From Kitasatospora sp. NBC_00374 (GTDB lineage Bacteria > Actinomycetota > Actinomycetes > Streptomycetales > Streptomycetaceae), in NCBI RefSeq assembly GCF_041434935.1, contig NZ_CP107964.1, positions 7,051,001-7,115,000 on the forward strand: DNA of 64,000 bases. Direction: 5' to 3'. The notes beneath the pieces are model-generated. The model ran no database searches and was not told the DNA's origin. It worked only from the letters and a program-made list of their open reading frames with translations. The translations under genes and the position numbers were made by a program. Of the stretch, positions 60,681-64,000 are shown piece by piece (the stretch's first letter is position 1; each line of letters begins with the position of its first letter).

Positions 60681-61847
60681 GTGATCGACATCGTGGTGGT
60701 GCTCCGGGCCGAGGACGCGGTCCTCGACTTCCTCTCCGTGCTCGCCGACCCGAGCAGAGCCGAAACCCGGGTGCTCGTGGCCGAGTCGGGCACCCTGCTC
60801 ACCCTGCCCGCCGGCACCGGCCCCGCCGAGCGCCTCGCCCTCCTCGGCCCCCTGGTCGGCCCCGCCGGACGCCCCGCCGGGCCACCCGACCCCGACACCC
60901 TGGCCGACCTGATCACCCGCGCCCGCGCCGCCCGGCCCGCCCGGCTCTGGACCCACTCCCCGGCCGACAACCGCCGCAGCCGGGGCGCCCTCGGCCGGGA
61001 GGCCGCCCGGGCCGCCGCCCGCCTCGACGCCCCGCCGCCGGTGCGGCACGCCGTCGGCTACTCGCCCTTCCTCCAGTTCGTCAGCGACCTCGACCGCCCG
61101 CTGAGCCGCGAACTCGTCGCCGCCAAGCTGGCGTTCGTCAACGGCCGGTGCGCCCACCTGCTCGGCTCGGACCACCCCCAGCACATGGTGTACACCGCGC
61201 GGGTGCCCGCCGCCGAGCGGTACTTCGAGGCCACCGAGGAGGAGCGCGACCGCCTCTTCGCACTCCTCGCCAGCCTGGGCGAGGAGGCCGCCTCGGTGGC
61301 CGACCCCTGGGAGTTCGACACCTCCGGCTACGAGGCGGACCGGCTGGACGCCACCGCCGCCTGGGTCTCCCGCCACTGCCCGCCCGGCGTCGGCCGCCTG
61401 GTCGAGGTCGGCGCCTGCGAAGGGGCGCTCACCCGCAGACTGGCCTTCGCCGGCCACCGCGTGCTGGCCACCGAACCCAACCCGCGGTTCCGCGACCGCC
61501 TCGCCACCGCCCTCGCCGCCATCCCCGAGGCGGAGGCCGACGACGCCGAACTCGCCGCCCTGGCCAAGGCGGACGGGCCGGCCGCACCCGCCTACCTGCT
61601 GATCGAGATGCTCTACTACGGCCAGGACCTCCAGCTGATCGACCGGCTCCCCACCGACCTGGTCTTCGTCGCCCTCGAACCCGAGGCCCTGCGCACCCGG
61701 CTGCACCCATGGCTCACCGCGTCCCCGCACTGGCAGGCCGCCGAGGAGACCGAACTGGTCGGCCCGCGCCTGGAAGCGGTCTGCGGCGGCCGCGCGTACC
61801 TCAGCAAGCGCGGCAGCGTCGGCGTCCTGCTGCGCCGAACCCCCTGA
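60681..61847 (+). CDS. SAM-dependent methyltransferase (NodS-like) with a degenerate PIG-L-like N-terminus
   Basis: The 388-residue protein has a class I methyltransferase motif I near residues 239-250 (VEVGACEGALTRRLA), with the acidic ribose-binding residue in VLATEPNPR. The N-terminal 190 residues (RLWTHSPADNRRSRGALG, AAKLAFVNGRCAHLLGSD) resemble the second half of PIG-L-type N-acetylglucosaminyl deacetylases, but the HPDD metal motif is absent, so deacetylase activity is unlikely. The combined PIG-L/methyltransferase layout is known in actinobacteria. GTG 60681 has only a weak upstream site. It is followed by the minisatellite and a GH3 gene. Confidence 0.65.
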   Translation: MIDIVVVLRAEDAVLDFLSVLADPSRAETRVLVAESGTLLTLPAGTGPAERLALLGPLVGPAGRPAGPPDPDTLADLITRARAARPARLWTHSPADNRRSRGALGREAARAAARLDAPPPVRHAVGYSPFLQFVSDLDRPLSRELVAAKLAFVNGRCAHLLGSDHPQHMVYTARVPAAERYFEATEEERDRLFALLASLGEEAASVADPWEFDTSGYEADRLDATAAWVSRHCPPGVGRLVEVGACEGALTRRLAFAGHRVLATEPNPRFRDRLATALAAIPEAEADDAELAALAKADGPAAPAYLLIEMLYYGQDLQLIDRLPTDLVFVALEPEALRTRLHPWLTASPHWQAAEETELVGPRLEAVCGGRAYLSKRGSVGVLLRRTP

Positions 61848-61881
61848 CACCTCGCCCCGGCACCACCGTCCGCCCGCCCGC

Positions 61882-62026
61882 CCGGCCACGCCGCCGCACC
61901 GTCCGCCGCTCGACCCACGCCGCCGCACCGGCCGCCGCTCGACCCACGCCGCCGCACCGGCCGCCGCTCGACCCACGCCGCCGCACCGGCCGCCGCTCGA
62001 CCCACGCCGCCGCACCGGCCGCCACC
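61882..62026. repeat. 29-bp tandem repeat (minisatellite), about 5 copies
   Basis: Units begin near 61882, 61911, 61940, 61969 and 61998, each 29 bp. The middle copies are identical; the first and last diverge slightly. Each unit starts CGACCCACGCCGCCGCACCG and ends GCCGCT. The period is not a multiple of 3, so no frame reads the same peptide through it, arguing that it is non-coding. It lies between the methyltransferase stop and the GH3 start. Confidence 0.85.
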
Positions 62027-62062
62027 CTGACCCGCCCGGCCCCAGGAAGGCACCACCCCGAC

Positions 62063-63547
62063 ATGCTCCGCAGCGCCACCGCCACCCTCGTCAACTCCTG
62101 CCTGCTGCCCGCCTACGCGGGCCGAACCCCCGCCGACTGGATCCTGCGCGCCGCGGACGAGGGCCTCGCCGGCGTCGCCCTGTTCGGCACCAACCTGCTC
62201 GACGCCCGCGGCCCGCTCCGCGCGGACATCACCGACCGGCTGCGGGCCGTGCGCCCCGACCTGCTGATCGCGTTGGACGAGGAGGGCGGCGACGTCACCC
62301 GCCTGGACTACCTCACCGGCAGCGCGTACCCGGGCAACCACGCGCTGGGCGCCGTCGACGACCCGGAGCTGACCCGCCGGGTCGCCGCCGCCATCGCCGC
62401 GGACCTGACCGCGGCCGGGATCAACCTCTGCCTCGCCCCCTGCGCGGACGTCAACTCCCGCCCGGACAACCCGATCATCGGAGTCCGTTCGTTCGGCGCC
62501 GACCCCGATCTGGTCGCCCGGCACACCGCCGCCTTCGTCACCGGGCTGCAGCGGTACGGCGTCGCCGCCACCCTCAAGCACTTCCCCGGCCACGGCGACA
62601 CCCGGACCGACTCGCACACCGCACTGCCGGACGTCGACCGCGACCTCGACGCGCTGGCCGTCCTCGACCTGCCCCCGTTCGCCGCGGGTATCGCCGCCGG
62701 TGCCCGGCTGGTGATGACCGGCCACATCCGGCTGCCCGGCCTCGACGCGCTGCCCGCCACCCTCAGCCGTGCCGTCCTCACCGGCCTGCTGCGCGAACGG
62801 CTCGGCTTCCGCGGCGTCATCGTCACCGACGCCCTGGACATGGCCCCGATCGCGGGCCGCTGGGGTTTCGGCGGCGCCGCCGTGGCGGCCCTGGCCGCCG
62901 GCTGCGACCTCGTCCTGCTCGGCTCCCCGGACGCGGAGAAGCTCCTCCCGGAGATCCACGCCGCCGTCGACCGGGCCCTGCTCGACGGCAGCCTGCCGGA
63001 GCAGCGGCTCAACGAGGCCGCCGCAGCCGTGGCCGACCTGCGGGCCTGGGCCCACCCCCGGGCCACCGCGCCCGAGCCCGACCCGGCCGTCGGCCTGGAG
63101 GCGGCCCGCCGCGCCCTCCGGACGCACGGGCTGACGCCGCCGGACGAGCCCCGGGCGGTCCACACCGTCCGCCTCGGCGCCACCGCCAACCTCGCCGTCG
63201 GCGAGGCGCCCTGGGGCCTCGCCGCGCCGCTGGCCGCGCTCCGCGCACTCGCCGGCGGCACCGAGGTCGACGCCGGCACCGACCCGGCGCTGATCCCGCT
63301 CCCCGCCACGGGCCCCCTCGCGGTCGCCGTCCGCGACGCCCACCGCGACCCGTGGCAGCGGGACGCCCTGCATGCCCTGCGTGCCCGCCGCCCCGACCTG
63401 GTCACCGTGGAGTTCGGCCTCCCGCCGCACACGGTCGACGGCCCGACCCTGCTCGCCGGGGGCGCCGGCCTGGCCAACGCGGCCGCCGCGGCCGAGTACC
63501 TCACCGGCCGCACCTGGAGCGGACCGCTGCGCCCGGGCCGGGTGTGA
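62063..63547 (+). CDS. Glycoside hydrolase family 3, NagZ-like beta-N-acetylglucosaminidase
   Basis: The 494-residue protein lacks a signal peptide and is probably cytoplasmic. The NagZ-type signature KHFPGHGDTRTDSHTALPDV (from Lys172) includes the His of the acid/base dyad; the nucleophile Asp256 is in VIVTDALDM. ALDEEGGDVTRL near residue 73 fits the GH3 substrate pocket. A C-terminal extension (about 360-494) is of unknown role. AGGAAGG lies 12 bases before ATG 62063. It likely removes GlcNAc from peptidoglycan or chitin fragments, in line with the dre element upstream. Confidence 0.85.
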   Translation: MLRSATATLVNSCLLPAYAGRTPADWILRAADEGLAGVALFGTNLLDARGPLRADITDRLRAVRPDLLIALDEEGGDVTRLDYLTGSAYPGNHALGAVDDPELTRRVAAAIAADLTAAGINLCLAPCADVNSRPDNPIIGVRSFGADPDLVARHTAAFVTGLQRYGVAATLKHFPGHGDTRTDSHTALPDVDRDLDALAVLDLPPFAAGIAAGARLVMTGHIRLPGLDALPATLSRAVLTGLLRERLGFRGVIVTDALDMAPIAGRWGFGGAAVAALAAGCDLVLLGSPDAEKLLPEIHAAVDRALLDGSLPEQRLNEAAAAVADLRAWAHPRATAPEPDPAVGLEAARRALRTHGLTPPDEPRAVHTVRLGATANLAVGEAPWGLAAPLAALRALAGGTEVDAGTDPALIPLPATGPLAVAVRDAHRDPWQRDALHALRARRPDLVTVEFGLPPHTVDGPTLLAGGAGLANAAAAAEYLTGRTWSGPLRPGRV

Positions 63548-63550
63548 ACG

Positions 63551-64000
63551 GTGTACGACCACTGCGTCGGGCTCGGCTACCACTGCGAATCCACCTACCA
63601 GCTGCGCCGGATCACCGGCAGCGACCGGGCCCACTTCTTCGACTGGCTCGACCTCGACTTCGAGTCGGTGGTCGAGACCGTCGCGGCCGGCTTCCGGAAC
63701 GTGCTGCGCCCCGGCCTGGTCGAACCCTTCGACGAGGGCCGTTGCGCGCTCGACCGGGGCAGTGACATCAGGTTCTTCCACGAGTTCCACCCGGCCGCTC
63801 CCGGGCCGCTCACCCAGGCCGACATCGACCGCCAACTCCCGGCCGTAAGGACGAAGTTCACGGCTCTCGCCGAGCGCTGGCAGACCCTGGCCGGCTCCGC
63901 TCACCGGGTGCTCTACGTCCACCACGACGCCTTCGACGAACTGACCGCCGACGACCTGCGCCGCCTGCGCGCGACCATGGCCGCCGAACACCCCGGCCAC
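63551..64000 (+). CDS. DUF1796-family putative cysteine peptidase, 3' truncated
   Basis: The gene begins 3 bp after the GH3 stop and runs off the window; 150 residues are visible. VGLGYHCESTYQLRRITG and HFFDWLDLDFESVVE match the start of the DUF1796 family, proposed to be papain-like cysteine peptidases and often found near glycan or capsule loci. Cys5 and Cys12 (near the start) and HHDAFDEL later are visible, but the catalytic set cannot be checked without the rest. The close spacing implies an operon with the GH3 gene. Confidence 0.75.
   Translation, partial: MYDHCVGLGYHCESTYQLRRITGSDRAHFFDWLDLDFESVVETVAAGFRNVLRPGLVEPFDEGRCALDRGSDIRFFHEFHPAAPGPLTQADIDRQLPAVRTKFTALAERWQTLAGSAHRVLYVHHDAFDELTADDLRRLRATMAAEHPGH

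Noticed and set aside
57930-62015. 1361-codon minus-strand open frame starting in the tandem repeat
   Set aside because: It runs opposite the S12 and methyltransferase genes and through the PI-PLC gene in another frame. Its start is within the 29-bp repeat, and no motif is visible.

Overview
The window is one contiguous stretch of high-GC actinobacterial chromosome. Several features point to Streptomycetaceae (Streptomyces or Kitasatospora): the strong GC bias at third codon positions, frequent GTG and TTG starts, GTGA/ATGA stop-start overlaps, a phosphatidylinositol mannoside (PIM) gene block, and the order pdxST-yebC-ruvCAB-yajC-secDF-apt-relA followed by hisS-aspS, rarA, rpsD, alaS-ruvX-mltG and the aro genes. 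I cannot assign genus or species from sequence alone. I see no tRNA, rRNA, insertion sequence, prophage or CRISPR array.

Bases 1-8900 hold a truncated HIT gene, a membrane protein, a DCC-family thiol protein and a divergent EF-G-like GTPase on the minus strand, then a coupled PIM-type lipid block (pgsA, acyltransferase, pimA-like mannosyltransferase) with two small followers. Bases 9000-21000 are housekeeping: PLP synthase (pdxS, pdxT), yebC, Holliday-junction processing (ruvC, ruvA, ruvB), Sec accessory membrane proteins (yajC, secD, secF), purine salvage (apt) and the stringent-response enzyme relA. Bases 21000-26500 carry a lipoprotein, a divergent MarR/NmrA pair, a DUF349 protein, a membrane-anchored cyclophilin and an MBL-fold hydrolase. 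hisS and aspS follow, then a GNAT acetyltransferase, a LysR regulator, a PPK2 kinase, a VOC protein, rarA and rpsD.

Bases 35400-53100 hold a STAND-type ATPase, then DUF948, DUF6167-like, alaS and ruvX as a tightly packed run. Next come two tandem mltG paralogs, an orphan ABC ATPase, and the shikimate genes aroE, aroC, aroK, aroB and aroQ, followed by a P-loop protein, a DUF3052 protein, an endonuclease VIII-like glycosylase and a second MarR regulator. From about 53200 the content becomes accessory: a quinone oxidoreductase, four predicted secreted hydrolases (S15 peptidase, PNGase A-like, S12 serine hydrolase, Ca-dependent PI-PLC-like), and at the right edge a methyltransferase, a NagZ-like GH3 enzyme and a truncated DUF1796 protein.

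The most interesting signals are mostly non-coding: three helically phased inverted repeats between the second marR and the quinone oxidoreductase; a DasR-like dre palindrome before the methyltransferase/GH3 group; a 29-bp minisatellite inside that group; a structured leader before the second mltG; a long structured leader before rpsD; and a large hairpin before ppk2. The best candidate for a poorly described system is the right-edge group (methyltransferase with a degenerate PIG-L-like N-terminus, GH3, DUF1796), but it runs off the window.
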